From Dryas octopetala (taxonomy: Eukaryota > Streptophyta > Magnoliopsida > Rosales > Rosaceae): a DNA stretch of 64,000 bases. Each line of letters starts with the position of its first letter. Within the stretch, counting starts at the first letter, position 1. The position numbers were made by a program, and so were the translations under genes. The notes under the pieces are model-generated. The model had not been told where the DNA came from. It saw nothing but the letters and a program-made list of their open reading frames with translations, and ran no database searches. Positions 33,854-43,232 of the stretch are shown here, one piece after another. Location: NCBI GenBank assembly GCA_963921425.1, contig OY992838.1:11904001-11968000 (forward strand). The letters run 5' to 3'.

Positions 33854-36224
33854 ATGTCTGAATCAGAAGAGAAACTGTTAGTGATGTCTGGATCCGACTC
33901 GAGTGATCGGCTCGGCTCGGGAGAAGCGTTTGAAGGGGATAGTGACGCCGAGCAGAGCCGAAGCCCACCGGCGGGCGAGGCAAGTTGGGACGGTTTGTCC
34001 GAAGAATTGGACGAGGCCGGCTCGGCACTGAATCGCAACCCAGGTGGAGAGCGCCGAGCCCGAGGGGACCAGGAAAACCCCGAAATATTGAGTTCTGACA
34101 GGGAACAAGGGACAGCCGAAGGAGGTGACGAAGAGCCTCTCGACGTCGAGCCGATCGCCACCATCCCGAGCAGACTCACCTCACGCTCGGATGAAAGAGA
34201 CAGGGGTCACGAGGCGTCGACCTCGGCTCAGGGAGTGACGGGGAGTCCGATCGACCCGGATTTCTACGAGGATTTGGCGTGGAAGGCCGATCAGATCCCC
34301 AATGAGATGACAGAGTATCATCTCAGGGACTTGAGGGATAGGTACTCAGTTCCCGAGTCCGTACAGATGAGATTGCCGATCGGGGGAGAGATACCGAGCC
34401 GACCCCCACGAGGTTGAGTGACAATGTACCCTGAAATGTTCGAGAACGGGGTTCGGCTTCCCCTGCACCCCTTCCTGCAGGACTGGCTCGCGACGATCGG
34501 CGCAGCGCCACACCAACTGAATCCGAACGTATACAGGATAATCCTGTCTATGCACATCTTGTGGCACAAGGTGCACAAGTGTGTGCCAGACAAGGATCTC
34601 CTGTTCTGCAATTACGCGCTGAGGTCGAAGCAAAGCGAGCTCGGATTCTACAACCTCCAGGCGTATTCGGGGCCGCTCTTCGGTGGGAATCCCTCCTCCC
34701 AGAAGACATGGAAGAAAAGATATTTCTTTGTCTCTGGGGATTGGGAGTTCGCCGATCCGAACAGCGCCACCTCGGCTTGGGTCCCCAGAGCCTTTAGGAT
34801 TCCAGGTGGGCATTGGACATCCGGGGCCGATCCGAGGGTAATTTGTATATGTTTTGTGATAATTGTATTTTTTCTAACTCTTTTTGGTTTCGTCTTTGCA
34901 GTCAGCTGGGGCAAGTACAAACTCCGAGGCGAACTCAAGGACCAGATCGCTGCGATCAGGGACTCACCAGCAGAATACTTGTCAACTAAGTTTCTGCTCG
35001 GGGAAACTCAGATCAGATCAAGCGGGATTTCCTGGTTTGTGCCCAGGTGGAATCCGCGAGCCGAGAGGGGAATGGCGCCCACCGAGCTGGAGGCTCGTCT
35101 GAGGAAGAAGGCGGCTCGGAGTGTGCAGAGGAGGGCCGCGGGGCGGGCTCCTGCCGAGCCGGTCCAGGCTCCTGTCACAGCGACAGCTCGGCCTGGACCT
35201 TCTACGCCGAGGCCGGCTCGGCAAGCAGAAAAGAGGAAGGCTCCTCAGACCGAGGCCCGGGTGGAGAAGAGAGCTCGGGCCGAGCCCAGTGGTCCTGGTG
35301 CCGAAGCGTCTGGCTCGGCACCCTTGAAGACAGTGGAAGTAGACCCTTCCCTCGAGCCGTTCGTCACGGGCCTCAAGCGCGTGATGACGCAAAAGGTGAA
35401 GGAGGGGCTCTGGGCCGGTCAGGAGGAGCCGAGCTTCAGCCACCAAGCTCTGAGCACATCCCGCCAAGCCATGTTGGTAAGTCTTTTTCACTTCGGATCA
35501 TGTTTATCCACTCGGTTCGGATTAGTGATAATTGTTTTTGCAGCTCGCCATGAGGCAGTTCGAAGCTGCCCACGCCGCCGTCGAGGCCGAAGCGAAGATG
35601 GGGAGGTTTCGGGAGCGAATCCTGGAGCTCAAGGAGAAGCTGGCCGAGGCCGAGCGGGCGGTCAAGGCTGAGCGTGATCGGTCGGCAGGTCTGCGGTCCA
35701 AGCTGGCCGAGAAGGAGGTAGAGGTCGCTCGGCTCGGGAAGGAGCTCGTTACCTCGGAGCAGAAAGTGGCTGACCTGGGGCAGTTCGCCGACGATCTCCA
35801 GCGAGACGTCGAGGCTGCCGAACGGAGGGCCGCCGAGCTCCGACGTCGAGCTGGAGTGCCGAGCGCCCAAGCACTTGTTGATGCCCACTTCGAGGGGTAT
35901 CAGGAGCTTCTGGAGGAGATCCGGTCGAAGAGGCCGGATTGGGATGTCTCGTTCCTCGGCGAGTCCGAGGGGGAGGAGGACACCCAGGGAAGTCAGCAGG
36001 ATGAGCTTCCCCTTCCCGATCGCCAAGTCCCCGCCGAATCCGAGCCGACTCCGGAGGATCCTCCGCTGCCTGCGTGCGAGCCGACCCCGATCCCCCCAGT
36101 CCCCGAGTCCGATCCCAATGCTAAGATGCAGATCGGCGGGGTTGAGGTGGTGCAGCTCGGCGAGGAGACGCCAGAGGAGTCCACTGAGCCGATCCTGGAG
36201 AGCCCTGCCGAGCGATCTGCATGA
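33854..36224 (+). pseudogene. Antisense extra gene of the gypsy element (Transposase_28-like), one in-frame stop
   Basis: Runs opposite to gag-pol. Segment 1 33854-34417 is acidic and low-complexity. A TGA at 34415-34417 stops it, but the same frame continues from 34418 into RLPLHPFLQDWLATIGAAPHQ, which resembles Pfam Transposase_28, a plant gypsy-associated domain of unknown function. Two introns fit: 34806-34901 (96 bp) and 35477-35543 (67 bp). They have GT...CAG borders and keep phase with exons 34902-35476 and 35544-36224. The C-terminal exon has a heptad-rich coiled coil (about 35560-35850) and an acidic Pro/Glu tail. The stop could be a recent CpG mutation of this copy. The product's role is unknown in all families I know. 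Confidence 0.75.
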
Positions 36225-36744
36225 CTTGATTTTGTTTTTATGTTTATGTTTTTACTTTTTCTCCCCGAGCCGATGTGTGGCTCGGGTTTGATTTGATTTT
36301 TGAACAATATGTTGTTTGGATTTATCTTGTTTAATGTTATCAGTTCAGCTCGGAAATTAAGCTAAAGATATAACAAGTAACACATGAAATAAGAAAATGA
36401 TAAAAGTGAAAATAATAAAAATCCAAGACATTTTGAGATCGGCTCGGCATGCCGATCGCAATGAAAATGAATGGTAATGATAAATTAGAACTTGTCTTCG
36501 GATCAGCTTGATAAGCATACCCAAGATAAGCAAGAATTTTAAAAATCCTAGTGATCTCAGATGGGTTCGGCATACCCATTGAGATATTTAGGAATTTTGT
36601 TTTTGAGAAAAAATATTCAAACCTACTTTCAGATCGGCTCGGCATGCACGATGAAAGTTTTGGTCGGAGTGTATATTTTTTCTTTTCGAAATATCTTGTT
36701 GAGCGTTAGTACTGTAGAAAGTCGCTTCGACTCGGACAGGGATT

Positions 36745-37028
36745 TTTATAGACCTGATAAGTCTGTAATATGCCGAGCGTCGGGCCGAAAATGGCGCGCC
36801 AGCTCGACACATGAGTTTATAGACCTGATGAGTCTGTAATATGCCGAGCGTCGGGCCGAAAGTGGCGCGCCAGCTCGACACATGAGTTTATAGACCTGAT
36901 GAGTCTGTAATATGCCGAGCGTCAGGCCGAAAGTGGCGCGCCAGCTCGACACATGAGTTTATAGACCTGATGAGTCTGTAATGTACCGAGCGTCGGGCCG
37001 AAAGTGGCACTTCGGCTCGGCACATGGG
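36745..37028 (+). repeat. Four tandem 71-bp repeats in the gypsy element
   Basis: Units start at about 36745, 36816, 36887 and 36958, each with TTTATAGACCTGAT(A/G)AGTC, GCCGAGCGTC and TGGCGCGCCA, a perfect 10-base palindrome. The last unit is diverged: it lost the palindrome and reads AGTGGCACTTCGGCTCGG. They sit between the gag-pol stop and the end of the antisense gene. Confidence 0.92.
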
Positions 37029-37216
37029 TTTACTATTTTTTCGAAGGAAACACTTAGATCTTTCCTCTTTGTTGAAAGTGTATAGGAGTAGAGTCCCCAG
37101 TGTTTGCTTCGAAAAAAAAAAAAAGAAGAAAATGAGTCAAAATGTGTTCATCTCTTCATTGATTGGAATGGGTGTTAGGTCGGATAGTCCCCGATCCTAA
37201 CTAAACTTTCTACTGG

Positions 37217-40200
37217 TCAAAATGGGTTCATCTCTTCAGCGTTCCAGCTATGCTTGAGAGGTTTCCCAGCCAGAGTGGCCAAGTTGTAAGTGCCAGGGTT
37301 GACTATGCCTGTAATTCTGTACGGTCCGGTCCAGTTCGGATCGAATGAGCTCTCCTTGACAGCAAGGGGATTCTTCTTCATGACGAGACTGCCCAATCTG
37401 AAGCTTCTGGGCCTGACCCTTTGATTGTAGTATTTGGCTACCCTCTGTTGGTAAGCGGCTCGGCAGAGATTGGCATCGGTCCGCCTCTCCTCGATCATGT
37501 CCAGGCCGAGCCGAAGTTCGGTGTCATTGGTCTCGGGATTGTACGTACCGGTTCGGAATGAGGGGGTCCCCATTTCGACCGGGACGACAGCGTCAGTCCC
37601 GAATGCCAATGCGTAAGGTGTTTCCTTCGTAGAGTTGCGATAGGAAGTTCGGTAAGACCAAAGCACCTCTGGCAAGAGTTCAGGCCAATTCCCCTTAGCA
37701 TTATCAAGCTTAGTCTTGAGGGTCTTCTTGATGATCTTGTTGATGGCCTCGACTTGTCCGTTCGACTGCGGATGATAAGGAGCAGTGAAGCGTAAGTTGA
37801 TGTTCAGACGTGAACAAAAACTCCTGAATTTGTTGCAGTCGAACTGCTTGCCGTTGTCCGCGATGATGGTGTGCGGCATGCCGAACCGGCAGATGATGTT
37901 CTTCCAGACGAAGGTCTCCATCCGCTCGGCCGTCGTAGTGGCTAGGGGCTCGGCTTCGGCCCACTTGGTGAAGTAGTCGACTGCTACTACGGCCATGGTG
38001 ACTTGCCCTTTCGCCTTCGGCATAGGGCCGATCAGATCGAGTCCCCACTGCGTGAACGGCCAGGGACTGGATATGGAGGTCAGCAACTGGGGAGGTTGAT
38101 GAGGGACTGCGGCGAACTGCTGGCATTTGATACAAGCGCGAGAGAGATGATCCGCGTCTTTGTTCAACGTCGGCCAGAAGTAGCCCTGTCGGATTGTCTT
38201 GTAGGCGAGGGCTCTTCCTCCAGAGTGGTTTCCGCATATCCCCTCGTGAATTTCTCTCAGCACATCCTGACCTTCTTGGGGAGTGACACACCGCAAGTAG
38301 GGCAGGGAGAAACTCCTCTTGTAGAGCTGACCATCGATCATGCTGAACCGAGCCGATCTGGTCTTGACGAGACGTGCCTTGTCCCTCTCCGGGGGGAGGA
38401 TCCCGGAGACCAAGTAGCTGATGATCGGCGTCATCCAGTTCGGCTCGGCCGTCGTCTGCATAACGGCGGCCTCGTTTTCCGCGGTGCTAGGTCTGTCCAG
38501 AATTTCAACTGGAACGTGCCTAGCGGATCCGGTGTCTGTGGCCGAAGCCAGGCGTGCCAAGGCGTCGGCTCTGCAGTTTTCTGCCCTCGGGATTTGGGAT
38601 ATTTTGTATTCGTGGAAGTTCCCGAGCAGCAAACGGGTCTTCTCGAGATAGGCAGTCATGCTGGGCTCCCGAGTCTCGTACTCTCCCAATATCTGATTGA
38701 CGATTAGTTGGGAGTCGCTGAAGATGTTTAATTTGGTCGCGCCGAGCTCCTTTGCCAATCTGAGCCCGGCGATGAGTGCCTCATACTCTGCTTCATTGTT
38801 TAATGCTTGAAATCTGAAGCGAAGAGCATACTCCATCACAACTTGTTCTGGGGAGATCAGAACAAGCCCAGCTCCGCTTCCCATAGTGTTGGAAGATCCG
38901 TCCACGTAGAGGGTCCAGGTGAGAAGATCAGCCTGGCAGTAATCGCCATTTGTGTTCGGATCAGACGCGGTTGGTGTAGCGTCAGTGCGCGGTGGGTTTT
39001 CCGCCGAGGTGGTCGACTCGCAGATGAAGTCCAACATGGCCTGACCTTTGATGGCCGTCCTGGGACGGTAGATGATGTCAAACTCGCCGAGCTCGATTGA
39101 CCACTTGATGAGCCGACCCGAAGTCTCGGGTTTTGCCAGGATTTGTCTGAGTGGCTGATCCGTCAAGACGACGATCGAATGAGCCTGGAAATAGGGTCTC
39201 AATTTCCGAGCCGAGCTGACCAGGGCGAGAGCCATCTTCTCGAATTTTGGATATCTGGTCTCGGCATCGACGAGGGCTCGGCTCGTATAGAAGACGGGGT
39301 GTTGTGCACCGCCGACCTCTCTCACTAGAACTGAGCTGAGAGCCGAGTCTGAAACAGAGAGGTAGAGAAAAAGTTCTTCACCTTCCTCTGGTTTGGATAA
39401 GATGGAAGGTTCCCCCATGTGCCTTTTCAGATCTTGAAAGGCCTGCTCGCATTGGAGGGTCCATTCTATGCCCTTCCCTGCTCCCCTTAAGGCCTTGAAG
39501 AAAGGGAGGCACCGGTCAGTGGACTTCGAGATGAACCGGTTCAGGGCGGCGACTCTTCCAGTCAGACCCTGGATTTCCTTGCGTGTCCTCGGGGACTTCA
39601 TATTGATCAAAGCCTGGATCTTCTCCGGATTGGCCTCGATCCCCCGTTGGCTGACCATATAGCCAAGGAACTTGCCTGACCGAACTCCAAAGACACATTT
39701 GGCTGGGTTCAGCCGCATCTGATACTCCTTCAGGACTCCGAACATGTCTGAGAGGTCCTTGACGTGATCGCCCGCTTTGATGCTTTTGACCAGCATGTCA
39801 TCCACGTAAACCTCTACGGATTTGCCGATGGAAGATCTGAACATGTGGTTGACCAGCCTTTGGTAGGTGGCTCCGGCGTTTTTGAGGCCGAAGGGCATGA
39901 CCTTGTAGCAGTACATGCCGCGATCAGTTATGAAAGATGTGCCCTCCTGGTCGGATTTGTGCATGAGGATCTGGTTATACCCAGAATAGGCGTCCATGAA
40001 GCTGAGGAGCTGATGTCCAGCTGTTGCATCGACGAGCTGATCTATTCTGGGCAAGGGAAAGCTATCCTTGGGACAAGCCCTGTTCAGGTCGGTGAAGTCC
40101 ACGCACATCCTCCACTTCCTATTGTTCTTTTTCACCATGACCACATTGGCAAGCCAGTCGGGATAATTGACCTCCCGGATGAACCCGTTGTTTTGCAACT

Positions 40201-43150
40201 TGGTTACCTCTTCAGCCATGGCGGCGTACCGGACCGGATCGTATGACCTCCTCTTCTGACGGACCGGTTTGCATCCCGGGTCGGTGTTCAGCCTGTGGGT
40301 GATCACGTCAGACGATATGCCCGGCATGTCATCGTAAGACCAGGCGAACACTTCCGCATTCGCACGGAGGAAGTCAATTATGGCGGAACGCTGCTCGGCA
40401 CTGATCTGAGTCCCCACTCGGACGAGCCGATCCGGGGTTTCGTCCGAGATCGACACCTCCTCCCAGGCCTCGGCCGGAAGGGGCCGAGATTCTGGGTTCG
40501 GCTCGGAATTAAAGTCGAATGTTTCCGCCCTCGGCCACCTGCCCGAATCCGCGATAGAGTCAAGTTCATGTGAGTTCGGCAGCTGACCCTTCTGTTTGAT
40601 CGAAGCGGCGTAGCAAGACCGAGCCGAGCACTGATCTCCCTGAATGACAATGCAGTCGTCGCCCACCGGACATTTGATGAGGAGGTTGGCGTAGTGGACG
40701 ATACAGTCGAGGTCGACCAGAGCAGGTCTGCCCAAGATGATGTTGTAGGCTGACGGCTGCTTGACGACAATGAAGTACGTCATGCAGGTCTTCTTGATCG
40801 GTCCCTTCCCGAGCGAAAGGGGAAGGTAAATGTGTCCGAGGGGCTGAACTACTTCTCCCCCGAACCCGACCAAGGCGGGAGTGTCAGTCTCCAGCTTATC
40901 CTCGCCGATGCCCATCTGCGCGAACGCAGAGTGGTAGAGGATGTTGACCGAGCTCCCTCCATCGACGAAGGAGCGCGCGATGGTAGTCCCGGCCACCTCA
41001 GCCACTATGACGACCGGATCATAGTGGGGGAAGATGATCTCATTCGCCTCGTTAGGCTCAAAGGTGACCGGTGCCCAGTCTTTCCGTTGTCTCTTGGAAG
41101 TGCTGGGCTGACCCGCTTGGATTGACAGGGACTCGTGAGCTTGAGCCGCCTGTCTGATGTATTCCTTCTGGGATCGGTTCGAGCTCCCCACGAAGGTTGG
41201 TCCCCCTCCGATCGATCCGATGGCAGCATCCCGGACGTCAATGGTATTGGTGGGCTTCTTCGGCGCGGTCTTGGGTACCCTAGGCCCACCGGCCAGGAAT
41301 TGATTGATCTTACCCGCCCGGGCAAGAGTCTCAATCCCGTCGCGGAGAGCGTAGCAATCATCCGTGACGTGGCCGTGATTGGAGTGGTACTTGCAGAAGA
41401 CGCCCTCCCTGATTTTGTCCGGGGGTGGTCCCTTGATCTCCCTGGCAGCTGGGAGTTGGTCCTTGATCTTGGAGAAGATCGTCTCCAGACCGGCGTTGAG
41501 AGGAGTGTACTCTGTGTACTGGATGAACTTGGGCCCCTTGCCCAGAAGTTGGCGTGGTTCCTCTGTTTTGGTCTTTTTGGACTGGACCTGGGGTTTGGGG
41601 CTTGCAACTTCTCCCTCCTTCCTTTTGGCTGAGGTCGGCCTAGGATTCAGGGCCTCCACCTGAGCATCCCACTCCTCAGCCCGTGCCCACTTAGTGGCTT
41701 CAGTAGAGAGCTCATCATAAGTAGAGGGAGGGTTCCTCATCAGATGGGAGCGGAGTCCCCCGGCGAGCAAACCCTGCATGAGGGCGTTCTTAGCCGATCT
41801 GTCATCGCAATCGTCGCACTTCGTGTATTCGATGTTGAAGCGGATCAGATAGGCCTTGAGGCTCTCCCCTTCCTGTTGTTTAATGAGCGACATATCGTTC
41901 AAGTTGTAGAGTCGTTCGGATACAACCCGATATCTCGCCAGGAAGGCCCTTCGGAGGTCGGAGAAGGAGTCGATTGAGTTGGGCTGGAGGGTTCGGAACC
42001 AACCCCGAGCCGATCCCTTCAAGGTTGAAGGGAAGATTCGGCATTTAGTAGCTTCAGATGCCTGACGGGCCTCCATGGCGTATCTGAAGCTGTCAAGATG
42101 GTCGTAGGGATCCTTGGTCCCATCGTACTGATCCATCTTGGGGGGCTTGGTGTCGCGGGAGACCTCAGCATCCATGATTCTGCTGGTGTACGGAAGGGGG
42201 AGTTCCTCTCCGTGGTCGGCTCTACCGGTGTACCCCCTGGAGACCTCGACTTGGCCGAGCCGATCGTGGACGCTCCGGATTTGGTCCTGGACCAAAGTCC
42301 GGACAAGATTTTCCACATTGGGCGGGGTCGGCTCGGCCGCATTTTCCCCTGAGCACTCGGCCCAGTTACCGAGTCTCTCACTCACCGGCTGACGAGTGAT
42401 CCTCTCGCTCACCGGTCGTCGATCCGACATGATCATAGTAGATCCCAGTCGATCGCTCACAGATCGTCTCCCTGAGTGAGCCCCTGATAGGGAAGGATCT
42501 TGGCTGGCGATGGGGCCGAGCCTATCCCCAATCAGGACCCTGGTTTCGGCCGAATCGGCCGGACTGTTGACCCCCAACCTGGATTGGGCCGGCAGTCGCT
42601 GATTTGTGTTCGGATCAGCACGGTCTCCCCTCGGACTCCCGGGGAAACGTTTTCCGAAGGCCGCCTGCTTTTGCTGAAGGAGATGGTGGGCGTTTAGGAA
42701 CTCGGCCTGTTCGGCCGAGGGCATGTCCTCGAAGCCCGGGAAGGCGTAATCAGCATCCTGCCGATTGGTCCGGTCGTTCGGCTCGGCAGGAGTGCTTTGC
42801 CGAGAAGGAGACGGCGAAAGGACCTCCTGCTCGGCTCGGGTCTGGCGCGATCGAAAGCCCGATCCTCCACTGTTCTCGAGCCGAGCACGATGGCGTGCAA
42901 GTTCCCCGGCCAGCTCGGCCTGTTTCGCAAGCAGCTCATTATTCTGCTTGAGAAGCGCATTCTCGGCGGCCAGGTGCCGTTGGCTTTCCTTAAGGAGCTT
43001 GTGAGCAGCTCGGATTTTTGAGGGACCTTTGGACTTGGATGTCCTGGGGAGTTGTGCTCCCCTCCTCTTCTCAGGTGTCTCAGGCTGATGTTGTTCATCA
43101 TTCTGAGATGCCCCTGAAGAAGAACTGCTGTCCCGAAAGATGGTAGTCAT
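37217..43150 (-). CDS. Gypsy Gag-Pol polyprotein, intact
   Basis: One open frame of 1,977 residues from the ATG at 43150, about 80 bp after the primer site. The frame is open further upstream but without an ATG. Landmarks, approximate residues: Gag capsid core near 340-430 (GWFRTLQPNSIDSFSDLRRAF) and a Cys/His knuckle CKYHSNHGHVTDDC near 587. Protease FVDGGSS is near 728, with the DGG variant usual in plant Tat/Athila types. Reverse transcriptase YVDDM is near 1115. Next come a conventional RNase H and a second RNase H (YVDGSSNTMGSGAG near 1417). Integrase has an HHCC finger near 1638-1680 and a D, D, E triad including ADNGKQF near 1763 and GQVEAINK near 1801. The end NPF has no chromodomain. 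All catalytic positions I checked are present, so the element may be autonomous. Confidence 0.95.
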   Translation of the reverse strand: MTTIFRDSSSSSGASQNDEQHQPETPEKRRGAQLPRTSKSKGPSKIRAAHKLLKESQRHLAAENALLKQNNELLAKQAELAGELARHRARLENSGGSGFRSRQTRAEQEVLSPSPSRQSTPAEPNDRTNRQDADYAFPGFEDMPSAEQAEFLNAHHLLQQKQAAFGKRFPGSPRGDRADPNTNQRLPAQSRLGVNSPADSAETRVLIGDRLGPIASQDPSLSGAHSGRRSVSDRLGSTMIMSDRRPVSERITRQPVSERLGNWAECSGENAAEPTPPNVENLVRTLVQDQIRSVHDRLGQVEVSRGYTGRADHGEELPLPYTSRIMDAEVSRDTKPPKMDQYDGTKDPYDHLDSFRYAMEARQASEATKCRIFPSTLKGSARGWFRTLQPNSIDSFSDLRRAFLARYRVVSERLYNLNDMSLIKQQEGESLKAYLIRFNIEYTKCDDCDDRSAKNALMQGLLAGGLRSHLMRNPPSTYDELSTEATKWARAEEWDAQVEALNPRPTSAKRKEGEVASPKPQVQSKKTKTEEPRQLLGKGPKFIQYTEYTPLNAGLETIFSKIKDQLPAAREIKGPPPDKIREGVFCKYHSNHGHVTDDCYALRDGIETLARAGKINQFLAGGPRVPKTAPKKPTNTIDVRDAAIGSIGGGPTFVGSSNRSQKEYIRQAAQAHESLSIQAGQPSTSKRQRKDWAPVTFEPNEANEIIFPHYDPVVIVAEVAGTTIARSFVDGGSSVNILYHSAFAQMGIGEDKLETDTPALVGFGGEVVQPLGHIYLPLSLGKGPIKKTCMTYFIVVKQPSAYNIILGRPALVDLDCIVHYANLLIKCPVGDDCIVIQGDQCSARSCYAASIKQKGQLPNSHELDSIADSGRWPRAETFDFNSEPNPESRPLPAEAWEEVSISDETPDRLVRVGTQISAEQRSAIIDFLRANAEVFAWSYDDMPGISSDVITHRLNTDPGCKPVRQKRRSYDPVRYAAMAEEVTKLQNNGFIREVNYPDWLANVVMVKKNNRKWRMCVDFTDLNRACPKDSFPLPRIDQLVDATAGHQLLSFMDAYSGYNQILMHKSDQEGTSFITDRGMYCYKVMPFGLKNAGATYQRLVNHMFRSSIGKSVEVYVDDMLVKSIKAGDHVKDLSDMFGVLKEYQMRLNPAKCVFGVRSGKFLGYMVSQRGIEANPEKIQALINMKSPRTRKEIQGLTGRVAALNRFISKSTDRCLPFFKALRGAGKGIEWTLQCEQAFQDLKRHMGEPSILSKPEEGEELFLYLSVSDSALSSVLVREVGGAQHPVFYTSRALVDAETRYPKFEKMALALVSSARKLRPYFQAHSIVVLTDQPLRQILAKPETSGRLIKWSIELGEFDIIYRPRTAIKGQAMLDFICESTTSAENPPRTDATPTASDPNTNGDYCQADLLTWTLYVDGSSNTMGSGAGLVLISPEQVVMEYALRFRFQALNNEAEYEALIAGLRLAKELGATKLNIFSDSQLIVNQILGEYETREPSMTAYLEKTRLLLGNFHEYKISQIPRAENCRADALARLASATDTGSARHVPVEILDRPSTAENEAAVMQTTAEPNWMTPIISYLVSGILPPERDKARLVKTRSARFSMIDGQLYKRSFSLPYLRCVTPQEGQDVLREIHEGICGNHSGGRALAYKTIRQGYFWPTLNKDADHLSRACIKCQQFAAVPHQPPQLLTSISSPWPFTQWGLDLIGPMPKAKGQVTMAVVAVDYFTKWAEAEPLATTTAERMETFVWKNIICRFGMPHTIIADNGKQFDCNKFRSFCSRLNINLRFTAPYHPQSNGQVEAINKIIKKTLKTKLDNAKGNWPELLPEVLWSYRTSYRNSTKETPYALAFGTDAVVPVEMGTPSFRTGTYNPETNDTELRLGLDMIEERRTDANLCRAAYQQRVAKYYNQRVRPRSFRLGSLVMKKNPLAVKESSFDPNWTGPYRITGIVNPGTYNLATLAGKPLKHSWNAEEMNPF

Positions 43151-43214
43151 GATGACTCGTGTGAAGGAAGAGCTTAGCACTTGCGGTGATGAACACAACG
43201 GCTGAAGTCAGTTC

Positions 43215-43232
43215 CCACAGACGGCGCCAATC
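43215..43232 (-). other. Primer binding site of the gypsy element
   Basis: Directly after the 5' LTR on the minus strand: GATTGGCGCCGTCTGTGGG. The TGGCGCC core is the usual plant gypsy primer site that pairs with the 3' end of a tRNA; I do not assign which tRNA. Confidence 0.75.

Noticed and set aside
34838..34901. Alternative intron 1 of the antisense gene using the donor GAGG|GTAATT
   Set aside because: It would join out of phase with the next exon. The donor at 34806 keeps phase and was preferred.
33200..36300. Many overlapping minus-strand open frames opposite the antisense gene
   Set aside because: High GC and few stops produce long frames on all strands. Only the plus-strand frames have coherent domains, introns and a coiled coil.
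36745..37028. Hammerhead-ribozyme-like core (CTGATGAG ... CCGAAAG) repeating every 71 bp, as in retrozymes
   Set aside because: The bases after CTGATGA (GTCTG) do not pair with those before GAAA (GGGCC), and I find no matching stem I around a cleavage triplet. The core words look coincidental.
37700..42950. Plus-strand open frames of 60-234 residues opposite gag-pol
   Set aside because: They mirror the Gag-Pol codons and have no recognisable family. They are shadows of the coding strand.
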